Assembly: GCF_001425235.1 (NCBI RefSeq)
Contig: NZ_LMEA01000009.1
Coordinates: 158,495 to 222,494 of the forward strand
Source of the DNA: Devosia sp. Root413D1
GTDB lineage: Bacteria; Pseudomonadota; Alphaproteobacteria; Rhizobiales; Devosiaceae
DNA length: 64,000 nucleotides
Direction of reading: 5' to 3'
A program made the translations under genes and the position numbers. Position 1 is the stretch's first letter. Each line of letters begins with the position of its first letter. Below, piece by piece: positions 33,611 to 42,086 of this stretch. The notes below the pieces were generated by a model that saw only the letters and a program-made list of their open reading frames with translations, was not told where the DNA came from and ran no database searches.

Positions 33611-34631
33611 AGCGCACGAACCGGGCGACGTCATCCTCAGCCTCAAGGGCGTCAAGGCGCATTTCCCGGTCAAGGCCGGGGTGCTGCGCCGCACCGTGGC
33701 GCAGGTGAAGGCGGTCGATGGCGTCGACCTCGATATCTATCGCGGCGAAGTGCTCGGCCTCGTCGGCGAGAGCGGCTGCGGCAAGACCACTTTGGGCAAG
33801 ACCATCCTGCAGTTGGTGCGGGCCACCGCAGGCGAGATCACCTATGTCGGCGCCGAAGCGAGCGCCGATCTCACCAAGCTCAGCGACAAGGAGCTCTACG
33901 CCTATCGCAAGCGCCTGCAGATCGTCTTCCAGGATCCGCATTCCTCGCTCAATCCTGCTTTCACCATCTTCGGCTCGCTCGAGGACCCGCTGACCAAATA
34001 CGGGGTGAAGACCCGCGAGGAGCGCCGCAAGATCATCGGCGACCTGCTCGAGGCGGTGAACATGCGCCGAGAGTATATGGATCGCTACCCGCACGAGTTC
34101 TCCGGCGGGCAGCGCCAGCGTATCGGCATCGCCCGGGCGCTCAGCGTCAACCCGGAGCTGATCGTCTGCGACGAGGCGGTGAGCGCGCTCGACGTGTCGA
34201 TCCGCGCCCAGGTGCTGGAGCTGCTGATGCGGCTGAAGCGCGAGCGCAACCTCACCTATGTCTTCATCACCCACGATCTCAGCGTTACCGAGTTCATCTG
34301 CGACCGCGTCGCGGTGATGTATCTGGGCAAGATCGTCGAGCTCTGCCGCTCCGAGGATCTGTTCGAGCGCAAGCTCCACCCCTACACCCAGGCGCTGCTC
34401 TCGGCGATCCCGGTCGCCGACCTCGATCGGAAGAGCAATCGCGTCGTGCTCGAGGGCGATGTGCCGAGCCCGGTCAACCCGCCGTCGGGCTGCCCGTTCC
34501 ACCCGCGCTGCCGCTTCCGCCAGGATATCTGCAAGTCCACCGTGCCGACGCTGAAGCGCTATTCGATCGACGGCCGTGACGATCACTACGCCGCCTGCCA
34601 CCTCATCGACGCCCAAGAAGCCGCGGCCTGA
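33594..34631 (+). CDS. Dpp-type ABC transporter ATP-binding protein 2
   Basis: A 345-residue DppF-like ATPase starting [13 protein letters not shown], with GAGGAG eight bases before the ATG inside the previous gene. Walker A GESGCGKTT, signature FSGGQRQRIGIARAL, Walker B LIVCDEAVSALD, H-loop ITHDLS, and the C-terminal cysteine cluster GCPFHPRCRFRQDIC. It completes a five-gene importer. The nanA-like gene follows 32 bp later. Confidence 0.93.
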   Translation: MASAAEAHEPGDVILSLKGVKAHFPVKAGVLRRTVAQVKAVDGVDLDIYRGEVLGLVGESGCGKTTLGKTILQLVRATAGEITYVGAEASADLTKLSDKELYAYRKRLQIVFQDPHSSLNPAFTIFGSLEDPLTKYGVKTREERRKIIGDLLEAVNMRREYMDRYPHEFSGGQRQRIGIARALSVNPELIVCDEAVSALDVSIRAQVLELLMRLKRERNLTYVFITHDLSVTEFICDRVAVMYLGKIVELCRSEDLFERKLHPYTQALLSAIPVADLDRKSNRVVLEGDVPSPVNPPSGCPFHPRCRFRQDICKSTVPTLKRYSIDGRDDHYAACHLIDAQEAAA

Positions 34632-34663
34632 TCGCCCGGCGCCAGCCCCCTACGGAGCCCCAA

Positions 34664-35590
34664 ATGCCCGCCTTCGACATCAAATCCATCACCGGCGTCC
34701 TTCCGGCGATGGTGACCCCGTTCGACGAGAACGAGAAGCTCGACGAAAAGCGCCTGCGCGCCGTCGTCAACTTCCTCATCGAACGCCAGGTCGAGGGGCT
34801 CTACATCACCGGCTCGACCGGCGAGTCCTTCCTGATGTCGCCCGAGGAGCGCAAGCGCGTCGTCGAAGTGACGATGGAGGAGTGCCGCGGCCGCGTCCCG
34901 GTGATCGCCCATATCGGCGCCATCAGCACCTTCCATTCGATCGACCTGGCGCAGCACGCCGAACGGGCCGGCGTCGACGCCATCTCCTCGGTGCCGCCGA
35001 TCTACTGGGGCTTTTCCGCCGACCAGATCCACGGCTACTACGTCGACATCACCCGCTCCACCAAACTTCCGATGATCGCCTACAACGTGCCGATGGCGGC
35101 GCTCGGCTTCGATATGATCAAGCGGCTCTCGACCATCGATGGCGTCGCCGGGGTCAAGTACACCGCCACCACGCATCACGACATCATCCGCATCAAGGAA
35201 GAGATCGGGCAGGACTTCATCGTCTATTCCGGCGCCGACGAGATGGCGATGTCGGGCCTGAGCTTCGGCGCCGACGGCATTATCGGCTCGTTCTACAACT
35301 CGATGCCCGAGATCTGGATTGGGCTGCGCGACGCCGTCGCTGCCGGCAATCTCGCCGAGGCCAAGCGCCTGCAGGAGATCGGCAACGCCGTGATCTTCTT
35401 CTCACTGAGCCGCGGCGGCATCCCCTCGATCAAGCGCGCCATGGCCTGGATGGGGTGCGACGCCGGCTATGCCCGCAAGCCCCTTGGCGGCTTCATCGAC
35501 CAGGCGGCCGACGACAAGCTCAGGGCCGAGTTCCGCGGGCTCCGCGACGAGCGGAAGCTTAGCGGCGTGGCGTTTCTCGATGCGCTCTGA
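34664..35590 (+). CDS. nanA: N-acetylneuraminate lyase-type aldolase (DapA/NAL family)
   Basis: A 308-residue lyase of the DapA family. The active site matches that of N-acetylneuraminate lyase: GSTGES (residues 50-55, where dihydrodipicolinate synthases have GTTGE), Y140 in AYNVP, Schiff-base K165 and T167 in VKYTA, then G190, D192 and E193 (SGADEM) and S209 (IGSFYN). These correspond to the residues that contact sialic acid in the E. coli enzyme. The expected reaction is Neu5Ac, or a related nonulosonic acid, to pyruvate and N-acylmannosamine. It directly follows the importer genes. A keto-deoxy sugar-acid lyase of the same family is the main alternative. Confidence 0.78.
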   Translation: MPAFDIKSITGVLPAMVTPFDENEKLDEKRLRAVVNFLIERQVEGLYITGSTGESFLMSPEERKRVVEVTMEECRGRVPVIAHIGAISTFHSIDLAQHAERAGVDAISSVPPIYWGFSADQIHGYYVDITRSTKLPMIAYNVPMAALGFDMIKRLSTIDGVAGVKYTATTHHDIIRIKEEIGQDFIVYSGADEMAMSGLSFGADGIIGSFYNSMPEIWIGLRDAVAAGNLAEAKRLQEIGNAVIFFSLSRGGIPSIKRAMAWMGCDAGYARKPLGGFIDQAADDKLRAEFRGLRDERKLSGVAFLDAL

Positions 35591-35646
35591 GAGTAAGGCT
35601 AGCGCGTATCGGGGCGACGCGGCTGATAGGCCGGTGCGCAAAGAGC

Positions 35647-35750
35647 ACCCCCACCCCTGTCCCCTCCCCGCAAGGGGGAGGGAGACGCTCCCACCGGCGC
35701 CAGTGTTTTGGTCTCCTCCCCCCTTGCGGGGGAGGGACAGGGTGGGGGGT
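35647..35750. repeat. Paired palindromic repeat, family B (copy 3)
   Basis: CCTCCCCGCAAGGGGGAGGG and an inverted partner (CCCCCCTTGCGGGGGAGGGA), with outer arms around GCGCAAAGAG and CTCTGTGCGC. It separates nanA from the next gene; all genes here point the same way, so it may split the operon. Confidence 0.9.
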
Positions 35751-35833
35751 ACTCTGTGCGCACAGAGCTATCCTTTCGCCCCAGCTGTTTGGGCGAGAGG
35801 TCGCGACGCAGTCGCGGGTGAGGGGGCCTTACT

Positions 35834-36736
35834 GTGACGCTCCGCACCGTCCTCACCCTGAACAGTGACCGCTCGGTTCGCAGCGGCAGCACCACCGACC
35901 TGGTGGACGCCATTCGGCGCGGTGCGGATCTCCGCATCGGCACGGCGTTCCGCCACAACGAACACATCGACACCAGCTCTTCGAGCAATGAACTGATCGA
36001 GGAGGTCGCCGAGTTCCGCCAGACCTGGCTGCTCGACGACCGCTGGGCCGCCGGCATCATGACGCTGCGCATGCCGGTGGAACTGCCGGAGGGGTTTGGC
36101 CCGCGCCCCTCGATGTCGTTCTTTCTCTACAACCAGGACGGTACCCAGGCGATCGCCCGGCCCTATCTCGATGGCCAGCCGCCGACCGGCCAGCGCGGCC
36201 CAGCGCCGCTCGACGACCTGGCGGACATGCCGCGCTACCACCAGTTCGACAATTTCGACGCCGGCACCAACGCGCCTTCGAGCAACTTCGTCTACGATTT
36301 CGACAGCTACCGCTTCATGGTCAACGACCGCTGGCGCGAGGTGCTGGCGCACGATCACACGGGGCGGCCGGTTTCCGGCTCGGTCGAGGCGCTCAATGCG
36401 GCGTTCCTGCGCGGCTCGCCGGTGAAGGTGGCGATCAGCAAATTCGGCATCGGACTGGTACCATCAGGGGAGACCGCCCCCGAGCACGAAGCCTTCATCC
36501 ACTGCGGCTCCTGCTACTATTACACCGACAGGAAACTCTTCATCACCGGCACTCACCCGGCGGTGCGTGTGAAGCCGGCCATCCCGCTACGCTACGAGTC
36601 GGGCGGCTGGGATTTCTGCTGGCTGGTGGCGCGCACCGATGGCCAGGTCGAACGCTGGCGCTGCGATCCGCATACCCTCGCCTTCGATCGCAGCACGCAT
36701 CGCTACGACATGCGCTGGTTCGTCTCGGGAGAGTAA
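35834..36736 (+). CDS. Conserved-looking protein of unknown function
   Basis: A 300-residue protein starting at GTG with GAGGGGG eight bases upstream. I do not recognise a family. It has no signal peptide or membrane segment. It is rich in aromatic residues and beta-strand patterns, with FRQTWLLDDRWAAGIMTLRM and a C-terminal block of Trp and Cys (GGWDFCWLVARTDGQVERWR). A Cys pair occurs in HCGSCYYY near residue 222. It lies six bases before the lldD-like gene and is presumably translated with it, so a role in the island pathway is likely but its chemistry is unknown. Confidence 0.65.
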   Translation: MTLRTVLTLNSDRSVRSGSTTDLVDAIRRGADLRIGTAFRHNEHIDTSSSSNELIEEVAEFRQTWLLDDRWAAGIMTLRMPVELPEGFGPRPSMSFFLYNQDGTQAIARPYLDGQPPTGQRGPAPLDDLADMPRYHQFDNFDAGTNAPSSNFVYDFDSYRFMVNDRWREVLAHDHTGRPVSGSVEALNAAFLRGSPVKVAISKFGIGLVPSGETAPEHEAFIHCGSCYYYTDRKLFITGTHPAVRVKPAIPLRYESGGWDFCWLVARTDGQVERWRCDPHTLAFDRSTHRYDMRWFVSGE

Positions 36737-36742
36737 CAAAAC

Positions 36743-37909
36743 ATGCGTCTCGATCGGTTGTTGACCGTCGACGACTTCAAGCGCGTGGCCGAGCGCCGCG
36801 TTCCAAAAATGTTCTTCCAGTATGCCGACTCGGGCGCTTACACCGAGCAGAGCTACCGCGAGAACAGTTCCGACTTCAGCAAGATCCGCCTCGAGCAGCG
36901 CGTCGGCCGCGACATCTCCCGTCGTAGCCTTGCGACCACCATGCTCGGCCAGCCGGTGTCGCTGCCGCTCGGCCTCGCACCCACCGGCGCCGCCGGCATG
37001 CAGGTGGCGGATGGCGAGATCAAAGCCGCCCGCGCCGCCGAAAAGGCCGGCATCCCCTTTACCCTCTCCACCGTCTCGATCTGCTCGATCGAGGATGTCG
37101 CCGCGGCCACCAATCGCCCGTTCTGGTTCCAGCTCTATGTGCGGAAGGACCGCGCCTTCACCGAGCGGCTGATCGACCGGGCCCGCGCCGCCAACTGCGC
37201 TGCCCTCGTCGTCACGCTCGATTGCCAGCACTATGGCCAGCGCCACAAGGATGTGCGGAACGGGCTCACCGTGCCCTTGAAGTTCACCCCGAAATTCGTC
37301 GCCGAGCTGGCGCTGAAGCCGGCCTGGTCGTTCGCCATGCTCGGTACCCCGCGCCGCAGTTTCGGCAATTTCGCCGGCCACGTCCCCGGCGCCAATAGTG
37401 TCGCCGAGCTGGCGCAGTGGATGTCGCAGCAGGACGACCTGACGCTCAACTGGCAGGATCTCGGCTGGATCAAGCGCCGCTTCGGCGGGCCGCTGGTGGT
37501 GAAGGGGATCCTCCACGCCGACGATGCCCGCGCCGCGGTCGCCCATGGCGCCGACGCCATCGTCGTCTCCAATCATGGCGGCCGCCAGCTCGATGGCGCG
37601 CCCTCGACCATCCGCGTGCTGCCGCGCATCGTCGACGCGGTCGGCGACAACTGCGAGATCTACCTCGATAGCGGCGTCCGCTCCGGCCACGACATGCTGA
37701 AAGCCGTGGCCCTCGGCGCCCGCGCCGTCTTCATCGGCCGCCCCACCCTCTACGGCCTCGGCGTCGCCGGCGAAGCCGGCGTCACCCGCGTCCTCGACAT
37801 CCTCCGCGCCGAAGCCGACAGCGCGCTGGGGCTGATGGGCGAGACCGACGTGACGCAGCTGGGGGCGCACAATATCGAGTCGAATGATCTGGTGAGAGAG
37901 CGCAACTAG
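36743..37909 (+). CDS. FMN-dependent alpha-hydroxy-acid dehydrogenase (LldD-like)
   Basis: A 388-residue flavoenzyme. The family signature SNHGGRQLDGAPST, with the catalytic histidine and substrate arginine, is at about residues 276-289. Others are LAPTGAAGMQ (FMN binding), WFQLYVRKDR, and DSGVRSGHDMLKAVALGA. Family enzymes oxidise L-lactate, glycolate, mandelate and other 2-hydroxy acids to 2-oxo acids. In this island the substrate could be lactate from aldolase steps or a sugar-derived hydroxy acid. It ends the plus-strand run. Confidence 0.87.
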   Translation: MRLDRLLTVDDFKRVAERRVPKMFFQYADSGAYTEQSYRENSSDFSKIRLEQRVGRDISRRSLATTMLGQPVSLPLGLAPTGAAGMQVADGEIKAARAAEKAGIPFTLSTVSICSIEDVAAATNRPFWFQLYVRKDRAFTERLIDRARAANCAALVVTLDCQHYGQRHKDVRNGLTVPLKFTPKFVAELALKPAWSFAMLGTPRRSFGNFAGHVPGANSVAELAQWMSQQDDLTLNWQDLGWIKRRFGGPLVVKGILHADDARAAVAHGADAIVVSNHGGRQLDGAPSTIRVLPRIVDAVGDNCEIYLDSGVRSGHDMLKAVALGARAVFIGRPTLYGLGVAGEAGVTRVLDILRAEADSALGLMGETDVTQLGAHNIESNDLVRERN

Positions 37910-37927
37910 CACTGGCTTTGCGGTGAG

Positions 37928-38090
37928 TGCCTTCTCCCCTTGTGGGAGAAGGTGCCCGAAGGGCGGATGAGGGGTATCTCTCCGCGTGCTGGTCGCTCGT
38001 CGCTTGCGCTCCGAGCGCGCCACACTTCGTTGCACGGACCCCTCATCCGGCGCTGCGCGCCACCTTCTCCCACAAGGGGAGAAGGCAAAC
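37928..38090. repeat. Paired palindromic repeat, family C
   Basis: CCTTCTCCCCTTGTGGGAGA at the left and TTCTCCCACAAGGGGAGAAG at the right, with inner GCGGATGAGGGG and CCCCTCATCCG. The 163-bp unit lies between two convergent genes. Confidence 0.9.
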
Positions 38091-38105
38091 TGTGCCCATT
38101 GCGCT

Positions 38106-39122
38106 TCAGAGCTTCACCGAATCCACCAGCCCCCGCGCCGTCCCATAAAACAGCGCTTCCCTCTGCGCCGTGCTCAGCCCGATCTGCCGCGCGCCGCGCT
38201 TCATCGCCCTGAGCTGCTCATAGCGGATATACGTCATCCGCCCGTCGCAGTGGCTCAACCCCATCGAATGGTTGGTCGGCGACAGATAGGCCCAGGCTCG
38301 GCCATAGGTGATGTACTTGCCGCGCATCGGCCCGATCATATCGTCCGAGCCATACATCACCCGCTCCACGCCGACGCCGGTGTAGAGCGCGTCGAGCGCA
38401 TCGGAATCGCACACCGTCGAGGTGTCGTACCAGACGTTCGATAGCCCCCTGAGCCGCGCCGCCGCCTTTTCGATCGCCCAGGCCGAATAGCTGCGCGCGC
38501 AATGCGCCAGCACCCATTTCGCGCCCGGGTATTTCTCGCTGAGCCGCACCATGTCCTCGATGTTCTCGGGGTCGGCGATGGCGTCGCGCTTGCCCAGGTG
38601 CATCATGATGATCAGCCCCAGCCGGTCGGCCACGGCGATCTGGTGCTCGGGCAGCATATCGGTAATCCGGCACTGCACCGGGTCGGCGGCATAGAAGCGG
38701 TAGGGCTTGAGCCCGATCAGCCCGGTGCGCCGGATCTCGGCCTCGACCTCGGCGGCGCTCATTCCGGGATGCACCAGCATCAGCCCGCAAGAGCTGCCGC
38801 CACCCTTTGCCACCTCGGCCGCCACATAGGTGTTCGAGCCCTCGAAGTCGCAGGGGTTGGGGAAGGGGAACGGGAAGGACAGCCGCTCGATCTGCCGCGC
38901 CGGGAACAGTGTGGCATCCACCTCGTCGGCCAGACCCCAAGTCACCTCGGGGAAATAGGCGCCGATGCTCCCGGCGAACGGTCCGTTCAGCCGGTTCGGA
39001 TCGAGATCGAAGGCCCAGCGATAGATATGAGTGTGGACGTCGAACACCTTGTCCGGGACGAAATCGGCGAGTTCGTCCTCCCAGATCTGCCGGTCGAGGT
39101 CGGTCGGGTCGAGATCGCGCAT
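38106..39122 (-). CDS. Amidohydrolase-2 (TIM-barrel lactonase/decarboxylase-like) family protein
   Basis: A 338-residue metal hydrolase. The ATG giving MRDLDPTDLDRQ is chosen, with GGGGGA seven bases before; a GTG further up would lie in the promoter. Motifs: FDVHTHIYRW (metal His-x-His), IMMHLGK, VLAHCARSY and MYGSDDMIG (catalytic aspartate). This is the amidohydrolase-2 set used by sugar lactonases such as LigI or fucono-lactonases, and by decarboxylases. A lactone produced by the island's dehydrogenases would be a natural substrate; this is inference. It is divergent from the gene at 39210, with one shared operator. Confidence 0.82.
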   Translation of the reverse strand: MRDLDPTDLDRQIWEDELADFVPDKVFDVHTHIYRWAFDLDPNRLNGPFAGSIGAYFPEVTWGLADEVDATLFPARQIERLSFPFPFPNPCDFEGSNTYVAAEVAKGGGSSCGLMLVHPGMSAAEVEAEIRRTGLIGLKPYRFYAADPVQCRITDMLPEHQIAVADRLGLIIMMHLGKRDAIADPENIEDMVRLSEKYPGAKWVLAHCARSYSAWAIEKAAARLRGLSNVWYDTSTVCDSDALDALYTGVGVERVMYGSDDMIGPMRGKYITYGRAWAYLSPTNHSMGLSHCDGRMTYIRYEQLRAMKRGARQIGLSTAQREALFYGTARGLVDSVKL

Positions 39123-39166
39123 CAACATATCCCCCAGCGCAGCATCCGCACTTGACACTGCTGCAG

Positions 39167-39184
39167 ATGTTATAATGATAAGCT
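39167..39184. promoter_or_regulatory. Island operator in the amidohydrolase / 39210 divergent promoter
   Basis: ATGTTATAATGATAAGCT, core GTTATAATGATAAG (39169-39182). TTGACA at 39152-39157 precedes it. The site is 45 bp from the start codon on the left and 26 bp from the start codon on the right, so one bound repressor could block both. Confidence 0.68.
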
Positions 39185-39209
39185 AATATTCTGGGCAAGA
39201 GGCGAGGGG

Positions 39210-39911
39210 ATGCCGGTGACGTCATATATCGAGGATTTCGATGACGGGCCGGGTGGTTGGATGCGCGTGGTCGACAATTTCGCCCCGCCTGCCGCGCTGC
39301 CGATCAGCAATGGTGTAGTGCGTTGCCAGGGCCCCTGGTGGGTCGATTACAACCATGCGCCGCCCGGCGGCGGCTACCTGCAGCTGCTGATGTGCATGGT
39401 CACCCACGGCCCATCCGGCGAGTCGGTGCGCGAGGTCTCGGGCGCCAACCGCTTCACCGGAGGCAGGTTCCCCACCGACTTCACCAATGCCAGGATCACC
39501 CTGCGCACCCGCGGCGAACTCGAAGCGGCCGGCACCAAACTGTCGCTGCTGATCCAGGGGAGCAAGGACGGCCTCACCTCCGGCTGGGTGCTGACCGGCC
39601 AGACCTTCGCGGTGAACGCCGAATGGACCGAGACCACCGTCACCGCCGTGCCCGACCCGAGCCAGTGGACCAGCATCGGCTCGCGCCATGATCGCACCGA
39701 CACCTATGGCGAAAAGCCGCTGCTCGACATCCTCGCCAACGTGAACGTCAACATCCACATCATCATGTTCCCGGTGCAACCCCGGCCGATGGGCGAGATC
39801 GGCGGCGATCCGCATCGGCTGCGCGCCGGCCGCGACTACCCGATCTGGCCCTCGAGCATCGCCCAGGGCTATGTCGAGGTCGATCGCATGCAGATCGATT
39901 TCGCTCAATGA
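39210..39911 (+). CDS. Beta-sandwich-like protein of unknown function
   Basis: A 233-residue protein with AAGAGG before the ATG. No signal peptide. The beginning (YIEDFDDGPGGWMRVVDNFA) and the repeated beta patterns look like a carbohydrate-binding or jelly-roll fold, for example NARITLRTRGELEAAGTKLS followed by LLIQGSKDG. I cannot name a family. It overlaps the DapA-type lyase gene by 4 bp (ATGA), so the two are translationally coupled and probably act together, perhaps on one cytoplasmic sugar derivative. Confidence 0.62.
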   Translation: MPVTSYIEDFDDGPGGWMRVVDNFAPPAALPISNGVVRCQGPWWVDYNHAPPGGGYLQLLMCMVTHGPSGESVREVSGANRFTGGRFPTDFTNARITLRTRGELEAAGTKLSLLIQGSKDGLTSGWVLTGQTFAVNAEWTETTVTAVPDPSQWTSIGSRHDRTDTYGEKPLLDILANVNVNIHIIMFPVQPRPMGEIGGDPHRLRAGRDYPIWPSSIAQGYVEVDRMQIDFAQ

Positions 39912-40828
39912 GCCGCTACCCACGCACCGTTCTCGGCACGGTCTGCCTGCCCTGGCACGACGACGGCGCGCTCGATGAGCCGCTGTTCCGCCGCACCATC
40001 CGAAACCTGGTCGCCGCGGGGCTGCCCGATCTCTACATCTTCGGCACCGCGGGGGAGGGCTATGCGGTCACCGACGGCATGTTCCGCCGCGTCGCCGCGA
40101 TCTTTGCCGAGACCATGCGCGAGGCCGGCGGCGCCGCGCCGATGGTCGGCATCGTCAGCCAGTCGTTGGCCACGATGCAGGAGCGGATCGCCTATTGCCG
40201 CGGCCTCGGCATCGATACTCTCCAGATCTCGCTGCCCAACTGGTCTGTGGTGACCGATACCGAGCTGCATGGGGTCTTCGCCGAACTCTGCGGCGGCTTC
40301 CCCGAGGCGAAATTCCTCCACTACAATCTGATGCGCTCGGGCCGCCTGGTCTCGCCGCGGCTTTATGCCGAGCTCGCCGATGCCCACCCGAATCTGGTCG
40401 CTACGAAGTATGGCGGCGGCGATCCGTTCCTGATCTCCGGGTTGATGCAGTATGCGCCACAGCTGCGGCACTTCCTCACCGAGCAAGGCTATTACATCGG
40501 CGCACCCTTGGGCGAGTGCGGGCTCCTGACCTCGATCTCCTCGAGCAACCCAACGCGCGCTTTCGAATATCTCAACGCCGGCGCGAACAGCGATTGGCCG
40601 AGGTTTGCTGAGCTCTACCGCGAACTCTGCGGCGTGCTGCATGCGCTGCTCGACAGCGCCGGCGGCAGCTTCGTCGACGGCGCCTACGACAAGACCATCC
40701 TGAAACTCAGCGAACCGGATTTCCCGCTCAAGCTGTTGCCGCCGTACGAGACTGTGGGGCAGGGGGTGTACGAGGCGTATCGGGTGCGGTTGGTAGCGGA
40801 GTTTCCGCAGTGGTTGCCGGCCGGCTAG
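39908..40828 (+). CDS. Second DapA-family lyase
   Basis: A 306-residue lyase. The Schiff-base lysine is K167 in VATKYGGG and the partner tyrosine is Y139 in LHYNLMRSG. The phosphate/carboxylate loop reads FGTAGEG (residues 45-51) where DapA has GTTGE and NanA has GSTGE, so it belongs to neither. It probably acts as a retro-aldolase or dehydratase on a 2-keto sugar acid. With the lyase at 34664 the island has two of this fold plus one HpaI-type aldolase. Confidence 0.8.
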   Translation: MSRYPRTVLGTVCLPWHDDGALDEPLFRRTIRNLVAAGLPDLYIFGTAGEGYAVTDGMFRRVAAIFAETMREAGGAAPMVGIVSQSLATMQERIAYCRGLGIDTLQISLPNWSVVTDTELHGVFAELCGGFPEAKFLHYNLMRSGRLVSPRLYAELADAHPNLVATKYGGGDPFLISGLMQYAPQLRHFLTEQGYYIGAPLGECGLLTSISSSNPTRAFEYLNAGANSDWPRFAELYRELCGVLHALLDSAGGSFVDGAYDKTILKLSEPDFPLKLLPPYETVGQGVYEAYRVRLVAEFPQWLPAG

Positions 40829-40844
40829 TTCAGTGACTGCACTG

Positions 40845-40950
40845 CCCCTCACCCCGACCCTCTCCCCGGCGGGGAGAGGGGGCGTTGTGGCACAGGCGGT
40901 GCAAAGCGCGTCCCCTCTCCCCGCTGGGGAGAGGGTCAGGGTGAGGGGAA
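40845..40950. repeat. Paired palindromic repeat, family C variant
   Basis: CCCTCACCCCGACCCTCTCC with GGCGGGGAGAGG at the left, and CCTCTCCCCGCTGGGGAGAG followed by GGTCAGGGTGAGGGG at the right. It separates convergent genes. Confidence 0.88.
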
Positions 40951-40975
40951 GTTCAGATCGCCCCCGATGTTCCCC

Positions 40976-41989
40976 CTACCGGCTCACCGCGCTAGCCACC
41001 CGCCACACCCCATGCGCATCGCAGCAGGCGTAGTACATCCGATACCGCCCATCGCCGAGGTCGATCAGCGACATGTCCTCGGCATGCACGGCGTCGATCT
41101 CCTCGCCGCCATAATCATCGCCGGCGATAGCGATGCCGCTGCGCCGCCAGTTCAAACCATCCTCCGACTCCGCCACCAAGATGCGCGAGCGATAGCCCGA
41201 CATATCGGCGGCGATCGAGGCTGCGGCGAAGTCGGCGCTCGACCCGTTCGCCACCGCTTCGGCGTCGAGGCTCGGATGCACCGGCGGCACCGCGCCGTCA
41301 GGCAGGTCCTGCCAGGCCGAATAGAGCATGGTCCACGGCTCACCCGACATGCGTGGCGCGATCACTTCGGCCGCGGTGATCCCCGCGCTGTCGAGCGCAT
41401 CGGTGCGGTCGCGCATCCGAAAACCCGACTCCATCTCGAAGCTCAGCCCATCTGATGTCACTGCGCTCACCACCGGCGTGCCGGCCCGCTTCCCAGCTTC
41501 ATACGTGGCGCGAAACACGAACAGCCGCCCGACGCTATCGCCCAGCGACAGGAAGCGCGGCGCGCCGACCCCACCGTCGAGCCGGATACCCGGCTCGACC
41601 GTCCAGTTCACCTGGTCCTCCGAAATGGCGCTGCCGATCACCGTCGGCCGGTCCGCCCGGCCGCGCCCCTCGAAATACATCCGCCAGCGGCCATCCGGCA
41701 GTTGCGTCAGGCTCGGCGCCAGCACCCGCAGCGCCATGTGCGGCAGCGCCGGATCGGGCGCCACGCGGATCCCCGGCTCCGGTTCGAACCGCAACCCGTC
41801 CTGCGACACGGCGCTGAGGATGTAACCCTGGCAATCAGCGAACGGCTTGTCCGGTCCGACCGCCGTGTAGAACAGCCGATACCCGCCTGCCGGCGCCTTG
41901 ACGATGCACGGCGCCTGCACCTTGGAATGATCGAGGTCGCGGCTGCCTTCGATCCGCGCCCCGGCTTCCTTCCGCCAGTTTTTCTGCAT
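40976..41989 (-). CDS. GH43/GH130-like five-bladed beta-propeller protein
   Basis: A 337-residue protein. Repeated blade motifs are visible: GYRLFYTAVG, GRWRMYFEGRG, PWTMLYSAW and GRYRMYYAC, each preceded by a YIL- or SEDG-type strand (SQDGLRFE, SEDQVNWT, SDGLSFEM, SEDGLNWRR). This is the pattern of GH43/GH32/GH130-like propellers. No signal peptide, so it is cytoplasmic like the two BNR proteins. It could be a glycosidase or phosphorylase on an imported small glycan. It starts 33 bp from an island operator and is divergent from the class III aminotransferase. Confidence 0.75.
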   Translation of the reverse strand: MQKNWRKEAGARIEGSRDLDHSKVQAPCIVKAPAGGYRLFYTAVGPDKPFADCQGYILSAVSQDGLRFEPEPGIRVAPDPALPHMALRVLAPSLTQLPDGRWRMYFEGRGRADRPTVIGSAISEDQVNWTVEPGIRLDGGVGAPRFLSLGDSVGRLFVFRATYEAGKRAGTPVVSAVTSDGLSFEMESGFRMRDRTDALDSAGITAAEVIAPRMSGEPWTMLYSAWQDLPDGAVPPVHPSLDAEAVANGSSADFAAASIAADMSGYRSRILVAESEDGLNWRRSGIAIAGDDYGGEEIDAVHAEDMSLIDLGDGRYRMYYACCDAHGVWRVASAVSR

Positions 41990-42021
41990 TGAGGATCAGG
42001 CTCTTCCTTGACGGCTACTTG

Positions 42022-42035
42022 GTTATTCTCATAAC
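42022..42035. promoter_or_regulatory. Island operator in the GH43-like / aminotransferase divergent promoter
   Basis: GTTATTCTCATAAC has perfect GTTAT/ATAAC arms. TTGACG lies 12 bp upstream on the plus strand. It is 33 bp from the left start codon and 52 bp from the right one. Confidence 0.68.
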
Positions 42036-42086
42036 AATATAGCATTACGTCAATGCTCGCCGCAGCGAGTGAATGGGGGAGACGGA

